Shown: positions 22,781 through 34,640 of the stretch, one piece after another
Numbering within the stretch: the stretch's first letter is position 1
Layout: every line of letters starts with the position of its first letter
DNA from: Watersipora subatra
Lineage: Eukaryota > Bryozoa > Gymnolaemata > Cheilostomatida > Watersiporidae
NCBI RefSeq assembly: GCF_963576615.1
Contig: NC_088710.1
Coordinates: forward strand, 248,001 to 312,000
Length of the DNA: 64,000 nucleotides
Reading direction: 5' to 3'
Notes under the pieces: model-generated
Told to the model about the DNA's origin: nothing
The model's input: only the letters and a program-made list of their open reading frames with translations
The model's database searches: none
Translations under genes and position numbers: made by a program

Positions 22781-23587
22781 CCCTAGGACACTTACGTATT
22801 CGCCTCATCTAACTTTCGCGTTTTCGCGGAGTCATCCTTTCGTGAAAATTTCATGAGCGAAACTAAACTATAACGAACGAGTGAAAATGCGAAATTAAAT
22901 AGCTTTGGTCATTAATATTCACAATAAAATCATCATATGTATTAGAAATGCAGGCATTTTTCGTGTGGTTGGCTCATTGGGCAATTTCTGCTAAACTCAT
23001 TATAGCTAATACACCGATTGAGCAGCATGGCAAAGCAAATTACGATAACAGGTTTTTGTTGGGAAAGCCAAGACAAATGAGGAAGATGATGATATTAGTT
23101 TAGTAACCGAATTTGTAACTGATGAAGATGAAAGTCTGGTAGGGAAAGTCATAAAATTTAATAATACTTATTGTAATGATGAATTTTATTACGATCCAAA
23201 AACAATAACAACCAGGAGCCTTGGCCACCGGTGCTATAAATACTTGAGATCTCATATTGGTACCGCATCAGTCACGGCGGGAGGGACCTTGACGTCATCG
23301 ATAGTCCAAGAAACAAATGGCAGCAAGCGATCAAATTGCATTATCGATTTCGTCAACACATTTCTACCTGCGGTTTACAAATACAAACTAGTCGCAAATT
23401 AAAAATAATTTCGTAACAGTGAACTGGAACTGATGAATCTAATTATGTTTGTTCCACTGCATTTATTTTCACATCACTATATTTTCGCACTCATCAGAGC
23501 CGCGAAATTGAGTTGCAGCGAAATATTACTCTGTATGCCACTCACGAAACTAAATACATGTACTAGCGAAATATAAGTGTCCTAGGG
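22781..23587. mobile_element. TA-flanked inverted-repeat element, 807 bp, non-autonomous
   Basis: The left end CCCTAGGACACTTACGTATT pairs with the right end, which reads in reverse CCCTAGGACACTTATATTTC. TA borders both (22779-22780, 23588-23589). The ends are followed by TTCGC-rich subterminal sequence. No transposase is evident. Confidence 0.8.
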
Positions 23588-24160
23588 TATGTAAACTAGA
23601 TGAATGACTAGCCTTGCACGGGTAACAAAAATGTTTTTGAGTAACTCACGAATTTGTATGAATCCATGAATATAATAATTGTATGAATTTGGGTAACTTG
23701 AGCTAGTTTAAATCTTTACTATAATAAGAGCCGTGTCCGTCTCGGCGTTAAGAAAAAGATTGCGCCTAATGGGAATCATACTAATACATTCTACTACATA
23801 CATACTAATGCAGCCACCTTGCCAGAGCTTGGAGTAGATGTGTTTATAATCGTTACACATCAATGATCTCTCACGGTGCATCTGGTGCAAGCATCATTTT
23901 TAATCAATGATCTCTCACGATGCATCTGGTGCAAGCATTGTTTTTGGGCATGTAGTTTACTTCTAGTGGTTTAAGCATGCATCTAGTAGTTTGCTTTAGT
24001 AGTTCAAGTGCTGCAGTCGTTGGTATTTTAACCAATCGCTATAAACTGGATAAAAGACAGACAAATAAACACCTAGATTTATATACATATAAGTGTATAG
24101 ATTTATTCAGGTGTAGCAGTCTGATCTGAGGTCTCTCTTTATTCTGGCTGACCTTCGGTT
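23588..24160. other. Dispersed repeat fragments and spacer
   Basis: It contains a CTTGCACGGGTAACAAAAA motif of the dispersed family noted near 19875, an AATAAGAGCCGTGTCCGTCT block, and a tandem duplication of about 50 bp (CAATGATCTCTCACG-TGCATCTGGTGCAAGCAT) at about 23862-23945. No gene was seen. Confidence 0.4.
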
Positions 24161-24164
24161 CTGT

Positions 24165-24372
24165 AGTGAGGGTGGGCAATTCCAATTCTATGGTGAGGGT
24201 TGGTAATTCCTATATTAGGGTGAGGATAGGTAGTTCCTATTTTATGGTGAGGTTAGGTAATTCCTATTTTATGGTGAGGTTAGGTAATTCCTATTTTATG
24301 GTGAGGATAGGTAATTCCTATTCCACAGTGAGGATAGGTAATTTTAATTCCATGGTGAGGATAGGATTTGTT
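24165..24372. repeat. 27-bp minisatellite
   Basis: About eight copies of a unit containing GTGAGG-TAGGTAATTCCTA. The period is a multiple of three, so it reads open as a nine-residue repeat (MVRLGNSYF-like). I treat that frame as a by-product of the repeat. Confidence 0.85.
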
Positions 24373-25190
24373 GACAGGCTTTCTTTGGAGTTGACAATCA
24401 AAAAGTAAAAGATAACAACAACTTGATGTAATGCCACAACCAACACCTCGCAAGTTGTATCAGTTACAAGCTTTCTAGGTGCTCCTATGGCAACTGATGT
24501 TCATGTGTAGATGTATTTATACACTTTGTATATTAATGCACATTGATTGAAGATGCATCACTAATCTACAATCTTTAAGTAGAGCCAGTCTTTGCGGGTT
24601 TCCATTTGATTTCGCTCCGCTCTTATATGTTTGTTGCGAAAACTGAACATTGATAATCAGGGCGCAGACCGTAAAAAGACGAACAAGCAATATACATGTA
24701 TAGCGCTCAAGGAAGCACAATCCTTATATAGAGTAGACAACAATTTGCGTCGTAAAGCTTCTGGTAGCCATTCAATGTGAGTGCGCTAGCCTGTAAAGGT
24801 GCTGACAAGATTGCATGCTTCCTATGGTTTCCTTTTGACTACTTCAACACCATTAAGATGAGTGGACAACTCTAAATCAACGTATGCATTAGAAAACAGC
24901 TCTTCTAAAAGGAAGAGCGTTGCAGATGAATGCGTCTGCTGACCAAAACTCTCAAATGACAGCTATTTACATCATCTTCAACCAGTCCTTGGCTACTTTA
25001 GCAGCTCTGATAATTGGACATCACTTTTGCATGGCTCATCAAAACTCTGTCTTACTATTTAAAATGGTTCATCTTATTCGACTCAATCTGTAGAGAGATG
25101 GTGGTGTTTCAATATCTTATCTCAATATTTTGTCTAGCTTGTCAAGGAGTTAGGTTTTCCATGGAACAGGCCTGAGGTTTGTAGCCTAAT
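24373..25190. other. Unassigned spacer
   Basis: No supported gene, RNA or terminal repeat was seen. Confidence 0.35.
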
Positions 25191-25277
25191 GACAATATAA
25201 CAACTGTAGGATTAGAACTGACAATATAACAACTGTAGGATTAGAACTGACAGTATATAAACTGTAGTATTAGTGCT
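25191..25277. repeat. 29-bp tandem repeat, three copies
   Basis: GACAATATAACAACTGTAGG starts copies at 25191 and 25220, with a diverged third at 25249. Confidence 0.75.
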
Positions 25278-25332
25278 GACCAATATTGAAACGAGATTTT
25301 AATCTATAAAATGGTAAAACACAAAACTGATA

Positions 25333-25570
25333 AAGATGGCAGGACAAGTAAAGATGTTTGTATTATGAACGACTAGATCATGAAATATTACAGAACAACT
25401 TAAAGCCAACAAACTAACTTGAAGTAAATGTCTGGTGAGCAATGACAGAAAAGATGGCAGGACAAGTAAAGATGTTTGTATTATGAACGACTAGATCATG
25501 AAATATTACAGAACAACTTAAAGCCAACAAACTAACTTGAAGTAAATGTCTGGTGAGCAATGACAGAAAA
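25333..25570. repeat. 118-bp direct duplication
   Basis: AAGATGGCAGGACAAGTAAA starts at 25333 and again at 25451. The two copies are nearly identical, which points to a recent duplication just downstream of the endoglycoceramidase gene. Confidence 0.85.
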
Positions 25571-25678
25571 GTAAATGATGGCTAATCAATTATTCAAAAA
25601 TAGAATCATAATAGATATAAGTGGAGGTATTATTTGGTTAAATTAAAAGGTCCTCTAAATTAATGTGAAGATATGGCA

Positions 25679-27502
25679 CTAGACAGCGTGACGTAGCTGT
25701 ATTGAGACCGGAATGGAGAAGTTGAGTGCTGATGCCTGAACGTACACTGATGATACAGTATAGGCAGCGTTCACTACGCTGACAGTAAAACCTTTAGGAT
25801 ATTGCACTCGGCTTGCGTATATGAGTGTGCGTTGACTCAGATCTTCTGCAGGTTTATAGCTGAGTGAGAACTCTCCCGAATGTCTGTCGTAAGAGGTAGA
25901 GGTCGGTTGCCCAGCTATGACCATAGCGTATGGCCGACTGAAAAGGCTGACAGTGTCACCTATTGTTGACCCATCAGGTTGGAAGAACACAGAGTCCCAA
26001 TATGTCCAGGAAAGCATGGCACCCTCTGCTGATTTGAGCACATTCAGGCACTCCTGGTATTCCGTGGAGTTCTTCGGCGCCGTTGCCTGACACTGACCAA
26101 ACTCCGTGAGGAAGCAAGCTCCGCCTGTATCTGAGATGTCCTTGTGCACAGTGCTGAGAACATCGGGAAAGAAGATCCTATCACACAACTCCCTCATCCA
26201 AAATGGAAACGGGTTTGGATCGTCAACACCAGCAAACCAGCAGTAATAGTGAAGGGAGAAAACGGAAACATTACGATAGTCATCTCCACCCGGCACATGA
26301 GTAAAACCAGAGCCGAGCTCTCTACCATGAAAAATCATGCCCCATGTAACGGGCTCATAGAAGATGAGAGATTCCTTATCAACAGCGCGAATGAATGGTA
26401 CAATCTTGTCATACATAGGCATCAGTTCTGTGGAGCCTGCATGCCCAGGTATGAAGAGGGTCGGGTCTGTGTATACATTACCAGGAAATGGCTCATTGAT
26501 GATTTCGTATCCTAGCACATTCTTATACCGCCCAAATCGCTTAGCCACGGTTTGCCAGAAAAACCCAAGGTGATCCAAAGCTCGAGATTGATTGGTATAA
26601 ATATTCTTGAAGGCTTCACCACAGGCAAAAGTAACATAGTTAAACTCCCAGTTGGAAGGAGTTGAGTGAAACGGCCAAGGAAAATGCTTTATGGGAGGAG
26701 GTAGAGAGTCTATAAGCCACAAAGGCACCCCATCATAAGAGCCAAATCGCGATGAAAGACCATCTTGGTGCATGTCGAGTATAACATACACTCCCTTCTT
26801 TCCAAGCGACACGATTATTGTTTCAAGCATATCCAAGTAAGTTTCATTCACCTGGAAAGGTGCAATCTCAACACCTGCCCACATCGTACCCAGACGGATG
26901 ACATTAAAACCCCAGTTTGTAAGTAAATCAATTCGAGTGCTGTTTAATAAAACCTCAGGATACCATGGAAAGCCCTTCTCTACTCTGTTAATACCATGAA
27001 AGACTCTCACTCGTCCATACTCGTCAACCTGTAAATACAGATTTGTTATGTGCAGGACAACTACAGCAATATAAATGCACAACAAATGTCAGTAAGACAA
27101 CTCCTATACTATTGTTAAAAGGGCAGATGGCGGCAGTGGAGGAGCACATTAAAAGATTAATATTATCAAGTGATAGAATAGGAGAACTATCTAGTTGCCT
27201 CAAAGCAGTGAATACTAAACAACACAGGACTGCTGCGAGTGTGATGTGCATTTTTTATAAAGTAGCGAGCACAACTCTAAAACACAAGCATTTCAAATGT
27301 ATGATTGGCTTCCTTGAACTTGCTCTAATAAAGAAACACTCACAAGAGGATGTCCAGACTTGCTATTGTCAACTTTCATCTTTGATAGCGGAATTGTCAC
27401 ATCCTGCATTATTGGCTGCTGAACGTGAGCAAATGCCAGCTGGTACACCCAGAAGAATATGCAGAGAAAGCACGGGCTTCCAAGCATGCCTGCAGCTGCC
27501 AC
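25679..27502 (-). CDS. Endoglycoceramidase-like glycoside hydrolase (GH5), two exons
   Basis: Exon 1 is 27502-27344 (53 codons) and exon 2 is 27028-25679 (449 codons and TAG). The 315-bp intron has a GTGAGT donor and a TTTACAG acceptor, phase 0, giving 502 residues. Residues 7-25 form a hydrophobic signal peptide (LGSPCFLCIFFWVYQLAFA), so the enzyme should be secreted or lysosomal. Exon 2 opens with DEYGRVRVFHGIN, typical of the GH5 start in endoglycoceramidases. YEIINEPFPGN holds the acid/base Glu (about residue 232) and FLTEFG the nucleophile Glu (about 362). HYYCW and SWTYWDS are further active-site segments. A C-terminal beta domain follows the barrel, and several NxS/T sites are visible. 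The family cleaves the bond between oligosaccharide and ceramide in glycosphingolipids (EC 3.2.1.123); related animal enzymes prefer galactosylceramides. Length and catalytic residues look intact. Confidence 0.92.
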
Positions 27503-28451
27503 CAGTCACCTTAATATACAGAAATCACAGGCTTGACAGAGTGACTATAGTCTATGCATGAGTAACACCTAGTTGAGCAATACTTGCTCCAACTGTCCAG
27601 AGTGACTGACTATGAGCTGTGTGGGGCCGTCGTGATCTCTAGTATCAACTCATACTGTAACACTGGCAGCGAGAGGTTTAACAATAACAATAATACCGCT
27701 ACACCTCGCCATATGAAATAATTCCTTTTGCAGGTAGATATTTGCTTCATAAGTTAAACAGTTGTATGTTAGAGGAAATATTCTTGTGAGAATAAACCGT
27801 GTTTCATACAATTCATTCCACAGCTAGAGAACTCAACATTAATGATAGTTGAAGTAACTACATTTATTATAGTTAAACAAATGTAATGCAGATAAGCATA
27901 AAAACAAAGTTAAAAACTAAACTGCATAAAATAACAACAGTTAATGACAACTGACAACTAAAAGTGTCACTTTGACTTTACTTTTCCCAGAAGACTGACA
28001 AATTGAGCTATAGCCTTGGGGATCCAGAAGATGACTGGTGCATGGGTAAGGGTGCCGCTAAATATACGGGACTAGCCTAACATAGGCTGCGTAAATTGAA
28101 AATTATTTTTCACAGTTTTTATATTTATTCCCAACAATGACAGCTAGTAAGTAGGTGGGCTCTGAGACTCTTTAAAGAATTGATTGGAAATTGTTTGCTC
28201 ATGCTGTTTTTTATTATCAAGTTTTAATGATAAGAAAAGCATTGCTATCTTCCTTTTTCATCAATACCATCGTTCAAGCTAGTTTCAAATCTCGGCAAAA
28301 GTCAAGATTTGACTGTACTCGAGTATGTTGGAACATAAATGATATGCATGACCTGTATGGACTTGAATCCCATCAGTTGCTCCAACAACATTTACAACAT
28401 AGGTTAAAAGGCTTGATGGTGACACCTGGGAAAGCTGTATTCATTTTGAGG
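27503..28451. other. Upstream region of the endoglycoceramidase gene
   Basis: No gene was seen. It should contain the promoter of the minus-strand gene, but I recognise no clear core element. Confidence 0.35.
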
Positions 28452-28455
28452 TTAA

Positions 28456-29256
28456 ACCATAACTGTCACGTACAACTTTTATTGTATTTACTAGGTAAAT
28501 CCGACACGCTGATTCCGATTTTGTACTTAAAATAAAGATTGGTCCAATAACTTTCAGAGTAATGGAGGCTTTTTTACAGCGTTTTAATATCGGTCTCGAA
28601 AACAACACGATCGGCACAAGAAGCTCCGCCCATAAATACGGGACGTAACCTAGCTTTTTAGGAACGGAAGTTAAGTAGGGATGTTTAGACTGATTTAGAA
28701 TAATAGAGATGATTGTTGTAAAATCCATTATTATCTAAATTCAGCTTTAAAAATAATATCAGTCTTTTCTGAAAGGTAGATGAGCTATTTAACATTGCAT
28801 ATTTAAAAATGAGCTCAAAAAAGTGCGATAACAACGCCAGTTTGAGATAAACCCGCGCTTTTTGAGCTCATTTTCCTCGGCGTTCAGCCTATTAAAACAT
28901 CATGTAACAAGCTACGAGCAATTTTAAATAGTTTATATACCTTTCACAAAGGACTGAGATTATTTTACAGGCTGGCTTTAGATAATAATGAGTTTTAAGA
29001 CGCCCATCTCTATTATTCTAAGTCGGACTAAACATCTCTAACTTCCGTTCCTGAAAAAGCTAGGTTTCGTCACATATTTATGGGCGGAGCTTGTAATGCC
29101 GATTGTGTTGTTTTCAAGACGGATACTGAAACGCTTTAAAAAAGTCTTAATGACTTTGAAGGTTAGTGGACATATCTTTGTTTGAGTACAAAATCGGAAT
29201 CAGCGTGTCTGATTTACCTACAAAATACGATAATAGTTGTGCGTGACAGTTACGGT
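28456..29256. mobile_element. Foldback element with ~300-bp arms and TTAA target duplication
   Basis: Arms at about 28456-28760 and 28955-29256 are reverse complements. The left end ACCATAACTGTCACGTACAA matches the right end read in reverse, ACCGTAACTGTCACGCACAA. TTAA borders both ends (28452-28455, 29257-29260), as for piggyBac or Kolobok-type elements. The centre holds a smaller pair, AATGAGCTCAAAAAA and TTTTTGAGCTCATT. No coding capacity. Confidence 0.85.
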
Positions 29257-29660
29257 TTAAGTTTAACTGAGAGCAGCGAATTTACTGAGTGTGATTAAAT
29301 CACTAAAGAGAGTGGTCAAGGAACAGTCAGGAGCACTCAAATTCAAATTCAATACAAAATTTGCTACCCTGGCTTTGCTCTGTTAACAGGAAAAAGAACA
29401 TCCATGGTTTGCATTTTGTGATAACAGTGTGAAATTAATTGAAAAAAGACAGCAAAAACATTTGTCTTTAATTTTTATGTAATGTTATATAGAGAAATCT
29501 TCTTTCAATTTGATAGAAAGCTGAAATGTTGGTCAAAGTTTGATGCATAAAAATCTTGAAGCTTCAGGTTGAAATCCAATTTGACTGAGATCACAAATAA
29601 TCGAAAAATGAAGAATGACTGTAACTTAAATTTTAGTAAAAAATACACATAAAAATACTC

Positions 29661-30170
29661 ACTACTCATATATTGATAGAGTGAACTATGTATAACAACT
29701 CTACTCACTACTCATATATTGATAGATTGAACTATGTATAACAACTCTACTCACTACTCATATATTGATAGAGTGAACTACGTATAACAACTCTACTCAC
29801 TACTCATATATTGATAGAGTGAACTGTGTATAACAACTCTACCCACTACTCATATATTGATAGAGTGAACTATGTATAACAACTCTACTAACTACTCATA
29901 TATTGATAGAGTGAACTATGTATAACAACCCTACTCACTACTCATATATTGATAGAGTGAACTATGTATAACAACGCTACTCACTACTCATATATTGATA
30001 GAGTGAACTATGTATAACTACTCTACTCACTACTCATATATTGATAGAGTGAACTATATATAACAACTCTACTCACTACTCATATATTGATAGAGTGAAC
30101 TATGTATAACTACTCTACTCACTACTCATATATTGATAGAGAGAACTGTGTATAACAACTCTACTCACTT
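29661..30170. repeat. 46-bp minisatellite
   Basis: About eleven copies with CTACTCATATATTGATAGAG and GTATAACAACTCTACTCA segments; starts at 29661, 29707 and onward at 46-bp spacing. Point variants are scattered. Confidence 0.92.
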
Positions 30171-31225
30171 ATAGTATCCTATTAGAGTGAACGACCGCAA
30201 CGTCGAGTAATTTGTTAGACAGTGAATGCCCAATGGTAGTACTCACAAATAGTCGCACTCACAAATAGAAAGCGTGGTTGTTTAAGTACGAATGCACTGA
30301 ACAAAGCGGCTGTAAACAATCACACAATGTTGCTCACTCACCACAAAGCCATGAACTGCGAGTTTGAGCCAAAACAAACGAATCAGCTACACATAGCTGG
30401 CGCAGATCCAATTATGCTGGCACGGAGCCAAATGAGAACACTGGATAATGGTACATGCCTATAAATAGGTCTTCTTATCTGGTTTGACTCCAGGGGTGTA
30501 GAACTCAACCATCCACAACTGGTGGCTCTTAAACTGTTTAGTACATTTCAGGGTAATATATCTTAAATGTATGGCATTGTCAGGTAAAATAAATGATACA
30601 CATGAAATTAAACACCAACTAGAATACTTTGAGAGAGAGAGAAGAGTAACACCAACAGATGAATGAGCTTATCAGAAGAGTATAGCGGAGTTAGCAAAGC
30701 CTCCAGTGCTAGACCTACAAGGTTTAATCAAAGGATAAAGTGAAAGGATCAAGGGTAATGTATCCCAGATTACTTTGGGAACTATGCCAACAGGAGATAA
30801 TATGGAAGGCAAAGGGGAATGGTATCTAATAATCACATAATCATACATAGCACTGCGTTATTTGGAGTTTGGAACCGATCTATGTACCATAATTGATCCT
30901 TCTGTAGGAGCAATAGTTGCAGAAGGAGATCCTGGCAGTCTTCCATCAGTTGTATGAGAGACTGTTACCAGGTGTACAAGTACAGTCATACTTCAACATA
31001 CAGCTTTGTGCAGTCATGGACTGAGTTTACAGGTCAATTTTCTCACATCTCAAAGCAATATTTCCTATATGAAAGAACTGAATACAAACTAACCGTTTCC
31101 ATACTTTAAAAAAACTACCTAGAAACAGGATATTATGATGGCAAAATGTATATTTAATTTTTCAAATTCACCACCTGTGCTTACAGAGAAACAAATACTT
31201 ATTTAGGTGTCTTGATGTGCTATAA
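30171..31225. other. Unassigned spacer between minisatellites
   Basis: No gene or RNA was seen. A short GA-rich run lies near 30632. Confidence 0.35.
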
Positions 31226-31227
31226 AA

Positions 31228-32702
31228 TATAACATTACTATGTACAGTACTGTATGGACAGCATACCTCTGAGACAGATATAGTGACTAAAATATAACAT
31301 TACTATGTACAGTACTGTATGGACAGCATACCTCTGAGACAGATGTAGTGGCTAATATATATATAACATTACTATGTACAGTACTGTACGGACAGCATAC
31401 CTCTGAGACAGATGTAGTGGCTAATATATATATAACATTACTATGTACAGTACTGTACGGACAGCATACCTCTGAGACAGATATAGTGACTAAAATATAA
31501 CATTACTATGTACAGTACTGTATGGACAGCATACCTCTGAGACAGATATAGTGATTAAAATATAACATTACTATGTACAGTACTGTACGGACAGCATACC
31601 TCTGAGACAGATATAGTGACTAATATATATATAACATTACTATGTACAGTACTGTATGGACAGCATACCTCTGAGACAGATGTAGTGGCTAATATATATA
31701 TAACATTACTATGTACAGTACTGTACGGACAGCATACCTCTGAGACAGATATAGTGACTAAAATATAACATTACTATGTACAGTACTGTACGGACAGCAT
31801 ACCTCTGAGACAGATATAGTGACTAAAATATAACATTACTATGTACAGTACTGTACGGACAGCACACCTCTGAGACAGATATAGTGACTAAAATATAACA
31901 TTACTATGTACAGTACTGTACGGACAGCATACCTCTGAGACAGATGTAGTGACTAATATATATATAACATTACTATGTACAGTACTGTATGGACAGCATA
32001 CCTCTGAGACAGATGTAGTGGCTAATATATATATAACATTACTATGTACAGTACTGTACGGACAGCATACCTCTGAGACAGATATAGTGACTAATATATA
32101 TATATAACATTACTATGTACAGTACTGTATGGACAGCATACCTCTGAGACAGATGTAGTGGCTAATATATATATAACATTACTATGTACAGTACTGTACG
32201 GACAGCATACCTCTGAGACAGATATAGTGACTAATATATATATAACATTACTATGTACAGTACTGTACGGACAGCATACCTCTGAGACAGATATAGTGAC
32301 TAATATATATATAACATTACTATGTACAGTACTGTACGGACAGCATACCTCTGAGACAGATATAGTGACTAATATATATATAACATTACTATGTACAGTA
32401 CTGTACGGACAGCATACCTCTGAGACAGATATAGTGACTAATATATAACATTACTATGTACAGTACTGTACGGACAGCATACCTCTGAGACAGATATAGT
32501 GACTAATATATAACATTACTATGTACAGTACTGTACGGACAGCATACCTCTGAGACAGATATAGTGACTAATATATAACATTACTATGTACAGTACTGTA
32601 CGGACAGCATACCTCTGAGACAGATATAGTGGCTAATATATAACATTACTATGTACAGTACTGTACGGACAGCATACCTCTGAGACAGATATAGTGGCTA
32701 AC
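31228..32702. repeat. 65-71-bp minisatellite with a 14-bp perfect palindrome in most units
   Basis: About 21 copies each contain ACATTACTATGTACAGTACT, a CGGACAGCATACCTCTGAGA segment and a (TA)n tract whose length changes the period. Units with GTACAGTACTGTAC have a perfect palindrome; variants with TGTAT instead of TGTAC shorten it. A 96-codon frame across part of the array is a by-product. Confidence 0.93.
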
Positions 32703-32739
32703 AGCGGTGTGAGAGAGACTTGACAGCAACGTGAATGGT

Positions 32740-32905
32740 ACATCAGGCTTTAGTGACTCTACGTAACATAAACTTTGAACTTAACTTGAATGAATTCAAC
32801 TCACTAAACACACACTTCAAGTTTTCACCAACACAAAGCTAAGTTTTAAACTTTTACTACACTTAACTCTAATTTTGTTTTCGTTTTCCTTTATTCATCT
32901 TTTTC
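32740..32905. repeat. Dispersed repeat copy
   Basis: Around AACTTTGAACTTAACTTGAA and CTAAACACACACTT this sequence matches 55915-56040 in the same orientation. Family not recognised. Confidence 0.5.
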
Positions 32906-32911
32906 AGCCTC

Positions 32912-33176
32912 TGCAAAACCTTTTACTCTGCAAAACCTTTTACTCTGTAAAACTTTTTACTCTGCCAAACTTTTTACTCTGCAAAACTTTTTACTCTGTA
33001 AAACTTTTTACTCTGTAAAACTTTTTACTCTGCAGAACTTTTTACTCTGTCAAACTTTTTACTCTGTAAAACTTTTTACTCTGCAAAACTTTTTACTCTG
33101 TAAAACTTTTTACTCTGTAAAACTTTTTACTCTGCAAAACTTTTTACTCTGTAAAACTTTTTACTCTGTAAAACAT
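32912..33176. repeat. 17-bp minisatellite
   Basis: About fifteen copies of TCTGTAAAACTTTTTAC, with A/G/C changes at the TCTGYAAAAC positions. Confidence 0.92.
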
Positions 33177-33199
33177 TTTTCCAAACTGATTTGACAGAA

Positions 33200-33400
33200 A
33201 GGAACGAGCGATGCTGTTCTCCAAAGCTGCATCTCGTATGCTCGTATCTCAATGTTTTACCGTATCTCAAAAGCTGCCTCTCGGATGCTCGTATCTCAAT
33301 GTTTTACCGTATCTCAAAGTAGAAACTTGCTCAAAATATTGCTCATATTTCGATTTCCTCATATGCTGGGGCGCTCTATGTCGAGGTATGACTGTAGTTG
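33200..33400. repeat. GTATCTCAA-containing dispersed repeat
   Basis: CTCGTATCTCAATGTTTTAC occurs twice about 50 bp apart, followed by GTCGAGGTATGACTGTAG. This looks like part of a dispersed non-coding element. No gene. Confidence 0.35.
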
Positions 33401-33408
33401 TATTGGAG

Positions 33409-34640
33409 AGATATACCAGCTGTACAACTAGGTGTACCAGAGAGCTATACTAGCTACACAACTAAGTATGTTAGAGAAGTATACCGGCTGTACAACTAGG
33501 TGTATTAGAAAGGTATACCAGCTACAACCCTTAAAGGTTTATTTGCAACAAAATTCACATTACAGGTATTTGGTATCAAAAGATTCACCATGTCGTACTC
33601 TGCTGTGTTGTAGGTACAACATATGTGAAAATGTGATTACAAGCTCTTAAAAGCTCAAAGACGAACAATTAATCGCAGCCATCACAAAAAAGCCGTAGGG
33701 TGGAATCTCTTTATTTGGCTGACGTACTCCAACAGTTTGGTTATTGTTTTGGCACATGATGTTATCACGTGAATTTAAAGGCCAATAAAAGGCTCGATAT
33801 ACAACGTATCGTAGCACTAGCATATGACAAATACTTCAGGTTCTGCCGGAAAGCCTGTATCAAATATAAATGCTCGCTACTTCACAGTATCGTTTCAGCC
33901 TGGTCTAATCATCTAGTCGTAATCTGATCATGTGATCCATACTTTCTGCCAAATCGCGCCAACAGTTTCTGTAGCATTTTTTGACTATCGCAGGTGACCA
34001 ACAGGCTCCTCATGTTCATCAGAGAATGATATGCACTTCTTTGAGCTAAGGTTAAAAAAGTAAACAAATTTTTATGGTAGGTTTTGAGATGTCAGTTCTC
34101 AAATAACAGCTTTACAATGATGATGAAATAGACGCGTAAGGACAATAGACATGGTTTTATTGAATGCGTGAAGTATATTTGTGAAAATATTTTGACGAAT
34201 GAGGTTGCATGAAAGTGTAAACAGAAGCCATCTTAAGAGTTCAACTATACGTCACATTTGAGCTGTTTTGGAAATGGATTCCAATCTGCGGCATTTTCGT
34301 GATGGCTGCGATTAACTGTTCGTCTTTGAGCTTTTAAGAGGTTGTAATCACATTTCCAAATATTTTGTACCTACAACACAACAGAGTAAAACATGGTGAA
34401 TCTGTTGATATCAAATAACTGTAATATGAATTTTGTTGGGAGTCAACGTTTAATGTATTGGAGAGATATACCAGCTTTACTACTAGGTGTACCAGAAAGC
34501 TATACCAGCTACACAACTAAGCGTATTAAAGAGATATACCAGCTACACAACTAAGCGTATTAAAGAAATATACCAGCTACTCAACTAAGCATATCAGAGA
34601 GCTATACCAGCTACATAACTGTGTTAAAGAGGTATATCAG
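33409..34640. repeat. 34-bp minisatellite split by a transposon
   Basis: ATACCAGCTGTACAACTAGG-type units lie at 34-bp spacing at 33413, 33447, 33481 and 33515, then continue from about 34460 to 34640. The Kolobok-derived element 33535-34449 sits between the two halves. Confidence 0.8.
33535..34449. mobile_element. Kolobok-derived MITE, 915 bp
   Basis: The ends match the 6083-10133 element: AACAAAATTCACATTACA on the left, and its reverse within the right end. TTAA borders both ends (33531-33534, 34450-34453). Subterminal sequence is also shared, for example near ATCTGATCATGTGAT and GAAGTATATTTGTGAAAATA, but all coding exons are missing. It is therefore an internal-deletion derivative. Confidence 0.85.

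Noticed and set aside
26144..26515. 123-codon plus-strand frame over the endoglycoceramidase gene
   Set aside because: Shadow of the well-supported minus-strand GH5 exon.
32158..32448. 96-codon frame YITLLCTVLYGQHTSETDIV-type repeat
   Set aside because: It lies wholly inside the palindrome-bearing minisatellite and is open only where units happen to be a multiple of three long.
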